DNA of 64,000 bases from Archangium lipolyticum (GTDB lineage: Bacteria; Myxococcota; Myxococcia; Myxococcales; Myxococcaceae), in NCBI RefSeq assembly GCF_024623785.1, contig NZ_JANKBZ010000017.1:149624-213623 (forward strand). Direction: 5' to 3'. Below, piece by piece: positions 8,400-15,642 of the stretch. Position 1 is the stretch's first letter; every line of letters begins with the position of its first letter. The notes beneath the pieces were generated by a model that saw only the letters and a list, made by a program, of their open reading frames with translations, was not told where the DNA came from and ran no database searches. Made by a program: the position numbers and the translations under genes.

Positions 8400-10640
8400 T
8401 TGTTAGCCGCTCCCTCTCTGCGCCCGCCGTTCCGGTTCTCCTTCCTGTCCAGACGCCGCCGCTACCCGGTCCGGCGTCAGGTCGAGGAGTCCGACTGCGG
8501 CCCGGCCTGTCTGGAGATGATCTCCGCCTTTCATGGGGCGGAGCACGCCCAGGCCGTGCTTCGCGAGTTCCTGCACGTGCGGGCTCCGGGCACCACCCTG
8601 TTGGACATCGCCCGGGTGGCGGAGCGGATGGGGTTCCGCGCTCGCGGTGTCCACGTGGAGGACCCGGAGGACCTGACCGACGAGGAGGGCCGGGCCCTGC
8701 TGCCCGCCATCGCCCACTGGGAGGGCAACCACTTCGTCGTCCTCTATGAGGTGGATGCCCGCCACGCCGTCGTGGGGGACCCCGCCCAGGGTCTGCGGCG
8801 AATCCCTCGCGCCGAGCTGCCCCGGCACTGGAACGGTGTCCTCCTGCTGCTCGAGCCCACCGCGGTCCTCCATGCGCCTCGCGTGGGGCCGGACGTGCCC
8901 GTGCGCCGCTCCTCCGCCCTGCGCCGCTTCGGCCAGGGACTGCTGCGCTACCGCTCACTGCTGGCGCAGATCGTCCTCGCCACGCTCCTCCTTCAGGGTC
9001 TGGCGCTCGCGCAGCCCTTCCTCGTCCAGGGGCTGGTGGACAAGGCCGTGGGCCAGCGGAACGTGTCCCTGCTCACCGCCATCGGCGTGGGTCTGGCCGT
9101 GCTGTTGCTCGGGCAGGTGGCCGTCACCGCCGCCCGGGGTGCGGCCCTCTTCCTGCTCTCCGGCAGCTACTCGATGCTGCTGCTCACCCGCTTCTGGAAG
9201 CAGCTGTTGTCCCTGCCCCTGTCCTTCTTCGCCCGGCGCCACCGGGGAGATCTGCTCAAGCGCCTCGAGGACCACCAGCGCATCCGCCGCGTCCTCCAGG
9301 GCGCCGCCGCCTCCGTGCTGCTCGACCTCTTCCTGCTCGGGGGCTACGGCGTGGTGCTGCTCCTCTACGACACCACCGTCTTCCTCTTCTTCCTCGGCAG
9401 CGCGCTCCTCTACGCGGGCTGGACGCTGGTGCTGATGCCGCGCCGCGGCCGCCTCGACGCCGAGCGCTTCCGCGTGGGCTCCGAGGCCAGCCGCCTGGAG
9501 CTCCAGATGATCGGCGGCATCCAGACCCTCAAGGCCTCCGCCGCCGAGCCCCAGATGCGCGCCGCCTGGGAGCGTCTCCAGGCCCGTGACTTCGCCGCGA
9601 GCCGCCGCCTCTGGCTCCTCGACACCCTCCACCAGGGCGGCACCCTCTTCATCAACCAGGCCATGTACCTGGGCATCCTCCTCTACGAGGCCTGGCTCGT
9701 CCTCCAGGGGCGCCTGTCACTCGGCCAGCTCGTGGCCACCCTCGCCATCCTCGCCCTCGTGCTCACCCCGTTGCAGAACCTCGTCTCCTTCCTGCACGAC
9801 CTCCAGGACGTGGCCCTCTCCCTGCGCCGCGTGGACGTCATCTACGAGGCCGAGCCCGAGCCCTCCGGTCCCGCGACACCCGGCGCCGCCGCGATGTCCG
9901 CGCACGCTCCGGAGATCCGCCTCGAGCACGTCTCCTTCCGCTACGGCCCGCCCGACGCGCCTCCCATCCTGGACGACGTGAGCTTCACCCTCCCCGCCGG
10001 GAAGATGACCGCCATCGTGGGCCGCTCCGGCGCCGGGAAGACGACGCTCGCCCACCTGCTGCACGGCCTCTACCGTCCTCAACAGGGACGCATCCTCTAC
10101 GACGGTGTCCCGCTCGAGGCGCTCGACTCCGCGCACCTGCGCCGCTCGGTGGCCTACGTCTTCCAGAAGACGGACATCTTCGACGGCACGCTCGCGGAGA
10201 ACATCGCCCTGGGCGACGAGCGGCCCGACCCCGAGCGGCTGCTGCACGCCGCCCGCACCGCGTGCCTGGATGATCTGCTCGCGCTGCCCAACGGCCTGTC
10301 CACCCGCATTGGCGAGTCCGGCATCCGCCTCTCCGGCGGCGAGGAACAGCGCCTTCAGCTCGCGCGCGCCATCTACCGCAACCCCCGCGTGCTCTTCCTC
10401 GACGAGGCCACGAGCCACCTGGATGCCTCCACCGAGCGCGCCATCACCCTCTCGCTCCAGCGCGAGTCGGCCGGGCGCACCGTGGTGGTGGTGGCGCACC
10501 GGCTCTCCACCGTGCGCCGGGCGGACCTCATCGTCGTGCTCGAGCGCGGGCGGGTGGTGGAGCAGGGCACTCACGAGGAGTTGCTGGCTCGCGAGGGCGG
10601 GCACTACCGCGCGCTCGTGGAGAACCAGATGGAGGGTTGA
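8400..10640 (+). CDS. Peptidase-containing (C39) ABC exporter for a RiPP
   Basis: Bacteriocin-type exporter that cuts the leader after a double-glycine site and pumps the mature peptide across the inner membrane. The 746-residue product has an N-terminal C39 peptidase with catalytic C33 (SDCGPAC), H111 (GNHFVVL) and D127 (GDPA). A six-helix ABC membrane domain (about 170-465) and an ATPase domain follow, with Walker A GRSGAGKTT, signature LSGGE, Walker B VLFLDEA and the H-loop VAHRLST. The TTG at 8400, preceded by GGGGAGGGG, is chosen because codons between the alternative GTG 8319 and 8400 lack the strong G/C third-position bias of this genome. It converges on the graspetide precursor operon. 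Confidence 0.93.
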   Translation: MLAAPSLRPPFRFSFLSRRRRYPVRRQVEESDCGPACLEMISAFHGAEHAQAVLREFLHVRAPGTTLLDIARVAERMGFRARGVHVEDPEDLTDEEGRALLPAIAHWEGNHFVVLYEVDARHAVVGDPAQGLRRIPRAELPRHWNGVLLLLEPTAVLHAPRVGPDVPVRRSSALRRFGQGLLRYRSLLAQIVLATLLLQGLALAQPFLVQGLVDKAVGQRNVSLLTAIGVGLAVLLLGQVAVTAARGAALFLLSGSYSMLLLTRFWKQLLSLPLSFFARRHRGDLLKRLEDHQRIRRVLQGAAASVLLDLFLLGGYGVVLLLYDTTVFLFFLGSALLYAGWTLVLMPRRGRLDAERFRVGSEASRLELQMIGGIQTLKASAAEPQMRAAWERLQARDFAASRRLWLLDTLHQGGTLFINQAMYLGILLYEAWLVLQGRLSLGQLVATLAILALVLTPLQNLVSFLHDLQDVALSLRRVDVIYEAEPEPSGPATPGAAAMSAHAPEIRLEHVSFRYGPPDAPPILDDVSFTLPAGKMTAIVGRSGAGKTTLAHLLHGLYRPQQGRILYDGVPLEALDSAHLRRSVAYVFQKTDIFDGTLAENIALGDERPDPERLLHAARTACLDDLLALPNGLSTRIGESGIRLSGGEEQRLQLARAIYRNPRVLFLDEATSHLDASTERAITLSLQRESAGRTVVVVAHRLSTVRRADLIVVLERGRVVEQGTHEELLAREGGHYRALVENQMEG

Positions 10641-10811
10641 ATGACGCCGAGGCTGGAAGAAGAGGAGGACCCGACGCTCACCGAGGAGCTGCGCGCCGTC
10701 ATGCGCCCCCGCTCCGGGAAGGGTCTCCCCGTGCTCGTGCTGTTGGCCGTGGCGCTGGGGGTGATGGCGCTCGTGGCCTCACGCACGGTGCTCGCGGGGC
10801 TGTGGAACTGA
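10641..10811 (+). CDS. Small single-pass membrane protein behind the C39 exporter
   Basis: A 56-residue product beginning MTPRLEEEEDPTLTEELRAV, immediately after the exporter stop (the stop ends at 10640, the ATG is at 10641), so almost certainly translationally coupled. The acidic N-terminal half is followed by one hydrophobic segment (about residues 29-47, LPVLVLLAVALGVMALVA). No known family is recognised. Its position suggests an accessory subunit of the exporter or an adaptor; this is inference. The G/C-ending codons are typical of real genes here. Confidence 0.75.
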   Translation: MTPRLEEEEDPTLTEELRAVMRPRSGKGLPVLVLLAVALGVMALVASRTVLAGLWN

Positions 10812-10818
10812 GAGGGGT

Positions 10819-10851
10819 GGACCGGCGGGGCCTGGATGGCCCCACCGGTCC
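10819..10851. terminator. Strong bidirectional hairpin between convergent RiPP transcripts
   Basis: GGACCGG-C-GGGGCC pairs with GGCCCC-A-CCGGTCC around the 5-nt loop TGGAT. The stem is 13 bp plus one mismatch. It lies between the stop of the small membrane gene (plus) and the stop of the precursor gene (minus), as expected of a shared terminator. Confidence 0.65.
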
Positions 10852-10869
10852 GGGTGCTTCGGAGCGTGC

Positions 10870-11040
10870 CTAACAGGCCTGGCACCCTGGGGGCTCTTCG
10901 CCGCAGGCGAAGGTGGTGATGTCCGGGCACTGCGGTTTCGCCGATGGTGGCGCCGCTCCGGTGCCTCCTTCGATGCGGGCCAGGTCCTGCACGAACAGCT
11001 CCTTGATCTTCTTGACCTTCTTCTCCTTCTTCTGCTCCAT
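10870..11040 (-). CDS. Graspetide (plesiocin-type) precursor peptide
   Basis: A 56-residue RiPP precursor. The Lys-rich leader contains LFVQDL (15-20), matching the LFxxDL recognition motif I associate with plesiocin-family graspetide leaders, and ends in Gly-Gly at 25-26, a plausible C39 cut site. The 30-residue core contains T42-T43 and E48-E49, i.e. TTxxxxEE, the signature in which an ATP-grasp ligase joins Thr side chains to Glu side chains by esters. The core also has four cysteines (C38, C46, C53, C56), unusual for this class. The ATG at 11040 is preferred over that at 11052 because GGAGGA lies 6 nt upstream of it. The ATP-grasp gene lies 176 bp upstream on the same strand. Family assignment is from motifs; the modification is inferred. 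Confidence 0.85.
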   Translation of the reverse strand: MEQKKEKKVKKIKELFVQDLARIEGGTGAAPPSAKPQCPDITTFACGEEPPGCQAC

Positions 11041-11216
11041 GACGTCCTCCATGAGGTCAAGGCCCCGGAAGCCTGCCTCCCGGGGTCAACAGGCCCAGGG
11101 GGGCCTGCCTCAGAGAGAACGGTCGTCGGCTGGTCTCCACTCCGAGAGATGTCTGGAGGGTTTCCTCGTCCAGCCGCTCGGTCCTCGTGATGACGGGCGT
11201 CAGGCGGCTCGTGGCT

Positions 11217-12173
11217 TCAGGAGGCAGCCGAGCGGGCGCTCCTGGCCAATGTCCGGACGAGGTGGCCGAGGATGTCCGTGCCCGCCCGCGCGTCGAAGCC
11301 GAGGAACATCGGCGACGCGTTGAGCTCCAGGAAGCGCAGCGTGCCCCGGGCATCACGCTTGAGGTCCATCCCCGTCCAGCGCAGGCCCACCACCTCCGTG
11401 GCCCTCAGGCACTGACGCGCCACCTCGGGCGGCAGCTCGAAGGCGTCGATGCGCTCCTCGTTCTGCCGGAAGTCGAGCGCGCTCGAGAGGATGCGCAGGC
11501 TCGCGATGATCTTCCCGTCGAGCACGTAGACGCGCACGTCCTCCCCGGGCATCAGCTCCTGGAAGGTGACGGGCGCGGACTCCAGCGCGCCGAGCCGTGC
11601 GTCGGTGAGATCCTCGGGCCCCAGCTCCCGGGTGGCCGCGCCGCCCTCGACGGGCTTGTACGCCACGCGCTGGCCCGCGGCGAAGCGGCGCACCGCCTCC
11701 GGCTCGTTCGTCCAGAGTGTCCTCGGCACCGGTAGCCCCGCGTGCGCCAGGAGCGCGAGCTGCACCGGCTTGGGCGTGCGCCAGTCCGCGGCGAGCGGGT
11801 TGTAGATGGGCACGCCCATCGCCTCCCAGCGGCCCACGAGCCCCCGGAGCAGTGTCGTCTTCTCCCGGAAGGCCACGAGCGTGGTGCGCCAGTCCTCTTC
11901 CATGGCCTCCCGTGCGTCCACGCCGAAGGTGATCGGATGGGAGTGGTAGCCGCGCAGGTAGACGGCGCCGGGCCGTTCGAGGCGCTGGCCGTCCAGGGAG
12001 ATGCTCTCGAGGTCATCCGTCAGCGACAGGCGCGTCTCCTGCGGGAAGGCCAGGGTGTCCACCACGATGGCCTGTACTCCCTCCGCTTCGAGCCGCCGTG
12101 CCACCTCCGAGACGTGCGCGTCATCGCGGGAGCCCACGAGCAGCACGGGGCGGGTCTTCGAGCGGGTCGTCAT
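11217..12173 (-). CDS. ATP-grasp peptide macrocyclase (graspetide maturase, MvdD/PsnB type)
   Basis: Predicted ligase that activates Asp/Glu side-chain carboxylates with ATP and couples them to Thr/Ser (ester) or Lys (amide) of the precursor. The 318 residues fit RimK-like graspetide ligases. There is an N-terminal alpha/beta domain (VLLVGSRDDAH), a central domain with KPVEGGAATREL and TFQELMPGEDVRVYVLDGKIIASLRI, and the C-terminal Mg/ATP site WTGMDLKRD followed by FLELNASPMF. The start ATG overlaps the stop of the upstream VKOR-fusion gene as ATGA, so the two are coupled. The precursor follows. No second ligase is visible in the locus. Confidence 0.9.
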   Translation of the reverse strand: MTTRSKTRPVLLVGSRDDAHVSEVARRLEAEGVQAIVVDTLAFPQETRLSLTDDLESISLDGQRLERPGAVYLRGYHSHPITFGVDAREAMEEDWRTTLVAFREKTTLLRGLVGRWEAMGVPIYNPLAADWRTPKPVQLALLAHAGLPVPRTLWTNEPEAVRRFAAGQRVAYKPVEGGAATRELGPEDLTDARLGALESAPVTFQELMPGEDVRVYVLDGKIIASLRILSSALDFRQNEERIDAFELPPEVARQCLRATEVVGLRWTGMDLKRDARGTLRFLELNASPMFLGFDARAGTDILGHLVRTLARSARSAAS

Positions 12174-13942
12174 GGGGCAGGCGCTCCTTCCTGGGTGGAA
12201 CCGGCGCGGACCGCCGGGGGCGTGAGGAGTTCGAGTACGGCCGACTGGTCCAGCCAGGTCGCGACGTGGGCCAGGGGCGCCTCGCAGGGGTGGCCATCGA
12301 GGAACAAGGAGGGAAGGCCCCGGGCGTGGCGCCGCTTGAGCTCCGCGGCCGCGCGCACCCGGGCTCGGGCGGTGTCCCGTACGTCCTCGAGCTCCGCGCT
12401 GTCCCGCTCCGCATAGGCGGCCACGAGTGCCAGCGGCTCCCCGGCCCGTCGCAGGCGCGCGTAGTCCTGTTTCGCCGCGCGGAAGAGCTGGAGGAAGACC
12501 GGGCCACCCCAGGCCACTCCGGCCGCCGCGAGCGCCTCGCATGCCGCCTCGTCTCTCGGGTCGTCCGGATCCATCGGCGCGAGGGCGAGGTGGACGCGCA
12601 CCTGCTCTCCGTGCCGAGCCACCAGTGCCTCTACTTCCTCCAAGACGGGGCCGCAGTGGCCACAGGCGGGGTGCGCGAGCACGACGAGCACGTGTGGTGC
12701 ATCCGCCTCTCCCAGCCTCGGGCCGAGGGACGCACCCTCCAGCGGCAGCCTCGGTTCCATCGAGAGCCGCGCGAGCGTGGCCAGTGGCGAGTCCAGCAAT
12801 CGCGCGTGCTCCCGGAGGCGGTGGGCGTCCTCCTCTCCGGTGGAGAGGTGGGGAACCGTGGAGGACAGCAGCAACCCGAGGAAGAGCAGCAGCAGGAGGG
12901 TGGCGGGGAGCCACCCGGGAGGCGGGACGGGCCGCGCGGGCCACATGCCGAAGAGGAAGAGGGCCGCGCCGGTGAAGTCCACCGTGTGCACCACCATGCA
13001 GAGGGTGCAGAAGCGCCGCATCCGCACCTGTGCCACCACCAGCAGCGCGGAGAGGGGCAGGGTGGGGAGGAAGGCCGCGCCAACGAGCCACGCGGGCGCC
13101 GGTCCGCCTCCGAGCGCGGTGGTGCAGAGCAGCAGCAGCAGGGCGCCGAACCAGGCCGTGCCCAGTCCGGCCAGCGGCACTCCCGCGGGGCGGGCCCATT
13201 CGGAGAGCAGGACGCTCTCGCAGTCGATGGGGCCTCCACTTCCGCAGAGCAGGGAGGCCTTGCCGCCCCGTGTCCACGAGAGCGCCGCCAGCGCCGCCAC
13301 GAGTCCCACTCCCGAGAGCACGGCCAGCCCCGCGGTGGGGAGGCGCAACCCGGCGGGCTGGGCGAGGACGGCCAGCACGAGCAGCACCCCCAGCAACGTG
13401 GCCAGTCCCACGCGCATCCAGGGCGAGGCGGAGGGCCCGGCGAGGGACGTGCCCGGCTTCCACTCCTCGAGGAGCCATTCCCGCGCACGGTGCCGGAGGT
13501 AGCCCGGCTCGGGGTCGCCAGCGCCGCTCCGCTCCAGGAAGACCACCACTCCCGACCAGAGCGTGGCGAGCGTGTCACGCTCCACCTCGCGGCTACCCTG
13601 GATGCTGTCCCAGATGCGGAAGGAGCCGGGAGCCCCGGCGGTGGGCGGGCTCACCGCCTCGAGCAGCCCGAAGCCGGTCCGTGCTCCGGACTGGAAATGG
13701 AGGAGGGCGGGCAACTCGTCCGCGTCCAGCTCGTCGAGCGTCTCCAGGTCGCCCTGGCCCGCCGTGGCCTTCAGCCCGAGCGAGGAGGCCCCTTGCACCA
13801 GTGCCAGCAGGGAGCCCGGCCGCTCGTGGTGGCCGAGAACCTGACGCACGTGCGTGCGGGAGTAGCGCAGGCCCAGGCGCCGGGCCGCTTCGGCGAGGAC
13901 CTCCGCCGGACCATCACTGGGGACACCGGGAGCACGGAGCAT
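12170..13942 (-). CDS. C39-like/VKOR/thioredoxin membrane fusion protein
   Basis: Predicted disulfide-generating membrane enzyme of 590 residues. Residues 1-140 resemble a C39 peptidase fold (SLLALVQGASSLGLKA, ALLHF, FRIWDSIQG) but lack the catalytic Cys and His, so this part is probably a non-catalytic peptide-binding domain. Several hydrophobic helices (about 178-335) form a vitamin K epoxide reductase domain with the loop cysteines C233/C241 and the redox pair C312/C315 (FCTLC). After another helix (about 345-362), a thioredoxin-like domain carries C427-x2-C430 (ACGHC). It heads the minus-strand RiPP operon. The four precursor cysteines are its likely substrate (inference). No good Shine-Dalgarno precedes the ATG at 13942. 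Confidence 0.85.
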   Translation of the reverse strand: MLRAPGVPSDGPAEVLAEAARRLGLRYSRTHVRQVLGHHERPGSLLALVQGASSLGLKATAGQGDLETLDELDADELPALLHFQSGARTGFGLLEAVSPPTAGAPGSFRIWDSIQGSREVERDTLATLWSGVVVFLERSGAGDPEPGYLRHRAREWLLEEWKPGTSLAGPSASPWMRVGLATLLGVLLVLAVLAQPAGLRLPTAGLAVLSGVGLVAALAALSWTRGGKASLLCGSGGPIDCESVLLSEWARPAGVPLAGLGTAWFGALLLLLCTTALGGGPAPAWLVGAAFLPTLPLSALLVVAQVRMRRFCTLCMVVHTVDFTGAALFLFGMWPARPVPPPGWLPATLLLLLFLGLLLSSTVPHLSTGEEDAHRLREHARLLDSPLATLARLSMEPRLPLEGASLGPRLGEADAPHVLVVLAHPACGHCGPVLEEVEALVARHGEQVRVHLALAPMDPDDPRDEAACEALAAAGVAWGGPVFLQLFRAAKQDYARLRRAGEPLALVAAYAERDSAELEDVRDTARARVRAAAELKRRHARGLPSLFLDGHPCEAPLAHVATWLDQSAVLELLTPPAVRAGSTQEGAPAP

Positions 13943-14012
13943 CGGAACGCGCGCGAAGGTAGGGCGCGTGCTCCCATGCGGCAGGGGGTGAGGGGCCAGG
14001 AAATGCGCTTTT

Positions 14013-14073
14013 GATGGAGTCGACTATATTTGGTGTCTTACCTTTGACTACCTTCGATGTAGTCGACTACATC
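14013..14073 (-). promoter_or_regulatory. Paired palindromic operators at the predicted graspetide-operon promoter
   Basis: GATGTAGTCGACTACATC at 14056-14073 is a perfect 18-bp palindrome. A second copy at 14013-14030 (GATGGAGTCGACTATATT) matches it at 15 of 18 positions, centres 43 bp apart. On the minus strand a candidate promoter reads TAGTCA (14045-14050), a 16-bp spacer, then TATAGT (14023-14028), so one palindrome covers the -10 and the other sits just upstream of the -35. The site is about 70 bp upstream of the 13942 start. The regulator is unknown. Confidence 0.6.
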
Positions 14074-14100
14074 AATGGCTCCCCCGCGGCCCGGTAGGTC

Positions 14101-14649
14101 TCAGCTTCGCGAGCGCGAGGAGGTCTTCTTCGCGGCGGTGGAAGTGGAGCGCGAGCGGGCGGGAGCCTTCTTCGCCGCCGTCTTCTTCGTGGCGGGCTTC
14201 TTCGTGGCGGCCGGCGTGGACTTCCGGGCCGGCGCGCTCTTGGTCTTGCCGGGAGCAGCCTCCTGCCCACCCTCGAGCAGCGCCGCGAGCTTCTTCGGGG
14301 CCACGGCGCGGTAGCTCTCGGCGAGCCACTGGCGCAGCAGCTCGAGCGGGGGCGTGTCGCGCGCGCCGAACAGGGCGGACACCCAGCCGCTCTTGCCGAG
14401 CCCGTACCCGGTCGGCGTCGCGAAGGGCATCATCAGCGCCGCGCTGTTCGACTGCGGCAGCTTGACGGAGAGCGACAGTCCCTCGGCCGTGAGCGTCAGG
14501 AAGACGAAGGCCTTGCCCTTCACCTTGAGCGTCCGGTGCCCCCAGGGGAAGTCCTCGGTGACCTCCGGGTAGCCCATGCCCGTCTCCCGCAGGGCCATCT
14601 CGAAGGGCTCGAGTCTCTTCATCTCGGGGGGGACCGGGGTCATCGTCAT
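14101..14649 (-). CDS. MmcQ/YjbR-like protein with histone H1-like tail
   Basis: A 182-residue protein. Residues 1-115 look like the MmcQ/YjbR fold (FEMALRETGMGYPEVTEDFPWGHRTLKVKGKAFVF, then SGWVSALF), a double-wing domain often annotated as DNA-binding. The remaining 65 residues are a Lys/Ala/Ser/Arg tail (KKPATKKTAAKKAPARSRS) resembling eukaryotic histone H1 and bacterial nucleoid proteins such as AlgR3/HupB tails. The start ATG at 14647-14649 follows GAGGAG. It lies upstream of the operator region of the RiPP operon but is probably independent. Function in nucleoid binding is inference. Confidence 0.8.
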   Translation of the reverse strand: MTMTPVPPEMKRLEPFEMALRETGMGYPEVTEDFPWGHRTLKVKGKAFVFLTLTAEGLSLSVKLPQSNSAALMMPFATPTGYGLGKSGWVSALFGARDTPPLELLRQWLAESYRAVAPKKLAALLEGGQEAAPGKTKSAPARKSTPAATKKPATKKTAAKKAPARSRSTSTAAKKTSSRSRS

Positions 14650-14698
14650 GCGGCGTCTCCTCGTGGGGGCCGCAGGTATACCGCACCGGGGAGCGGAT

Positions 14699-15541
14699 TC
14701 AGCGTGCCGTGCCCGTCCCCTCGGGGCGCTGCTGCGTCTGGCTGTCGGTGGTCTGTACCCCCTGCTCCTGCCGCGGTGCCGCCGGCGCCGGCTGTGTCCC
14801 GGGTGCCTGGGGTTGCGCCGCCTGCTGTCCCTCGGGAGCCGGTGGGGGGATGGGCGTCTCGCCCAGGCTGCCATCCACGGCCCGCAGGGCCTTGTCCAGC
14901 GCCTGGGCCGCCGGTCCCACCGTGGTGAGCAGCTGGTTGGCCCGCTGCGTGTTCCGGTTCCGGCTCTCCGCCGCCAGCTTCAGCTGCGCCAGCGCCTCCG
15001 CCACGTCCCGGCGCGCCTCCTCCAACTTCTGCCTCGCCTGGAAGAAGGCCACATCCGCCTTCATCGTCTCCAGCGAGTGACGCTGCTCCTGCGTCAGCCC
15101 GGAGAGCAGGTCCGCGCGCCGCAGGTAGTACAGGCCCTTCTCCAGCAGGGCCGGATCGTCCGACTGCACCTTCGGCCGCGCCAGCCCCTCCAGCACCGGG
15201 AAGAGGGCCCGGTCCAGCTCGTCGCGCTCGGTGAACTTCTGCTCCACCAGGGACGAGACGTCCCGTCCCTCGACGGCGATGGGCGCGTAGGCGTCCGCCA
15301 GGCGCGGATCCCCCGGCCGGTAGGGCACCGCTCCGGTGGGCAGCATCCGGCCTTTCATCACCACCACCTGCCCGTTCTCCAGGGCCAGGGTGAAGGTGCG
15401 GGCGTTGAGCTGTGAGAGGAGGAAGACCACGGCCCCGCCCAGGGCCAGGATGAGGAGGGTGACGAGCAGGCGGGTGAAGGCGCTCGTGGCCCTGCGGCCG
15501 AAGCTCGGTCGTTGCTGCTGCGGGTTCATCATGGGATTCAT
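14699..15541 (-). CDS. Single-pass membrane protein with helical and Pro/Gln-rich tail
   Basis: A 280-residue protein of unknown function. A cytoplasmic N-terminus of about 22 residues is followed by one membrane helix (about 24-45, LLVTLLILALGGAVVFLLS), a mixed region (45-130), a helical stretch (about 130-215, QARQKLEEARRDVAEALAQ) and a disordered Pro/Gln/Ala-rich tail ending EGTGTAR. Similar myxobacterial proteins are annotated only as hypothetical or IF-2-like because of the low-complexity tail. It is divergent from the large coiled-coil gene, 101 bp apart. The start is the ATG at 15539-15541. Confidence 0.8.
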   Translation of the reverse strand: MNPMMNPQQQRPSFGRRATSAFTRLLVTLLILALGGAVVFLLSQLNARTFTLALENGQVVVMKGRMLPTGAVPYRPGDPRLADAYAPIAVEGRDVSSLVEQKFTERDELDRALFPVLEGLARPKVQSDDPALLEKGLYYLRRADLLSGLTQEQRHSLETMKADVAFFQARQKLEEARRDVAEALAQLKLAAESRNRNTQRANQLLTTVGPAAQALDKALRAVDGSLGETPIPPPAPEGQQAAQPQAPGTQPAPAAPRQEQGVQTTDSQTQQRPEGTGTAR

Positions 15542-15642
15542 GTCGCTCGCTCCCCAGACGTCCGGGCGGCGGGGCGATTTCCTGGCCCCAACGCTTTCCT
15601 TGGGACAACCGTCCCCAGGGCTATACTCGGACGACCGACCTC

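Noticed and set aside
11041..11216. A second RiPP precursor between the ATP-grasp gene and the precursor
   Set aside because: No frame with a leader, Gly-Gly site or TTxxxxEE core was found; only small hairpins are present.
12098..14014. 638-codon plus-strand frame across the RiPP operon
   Set aside because: Low-complexity Gln/Glu/Gly/Arg composition, antisense to the VKOR fusion and its promoter.
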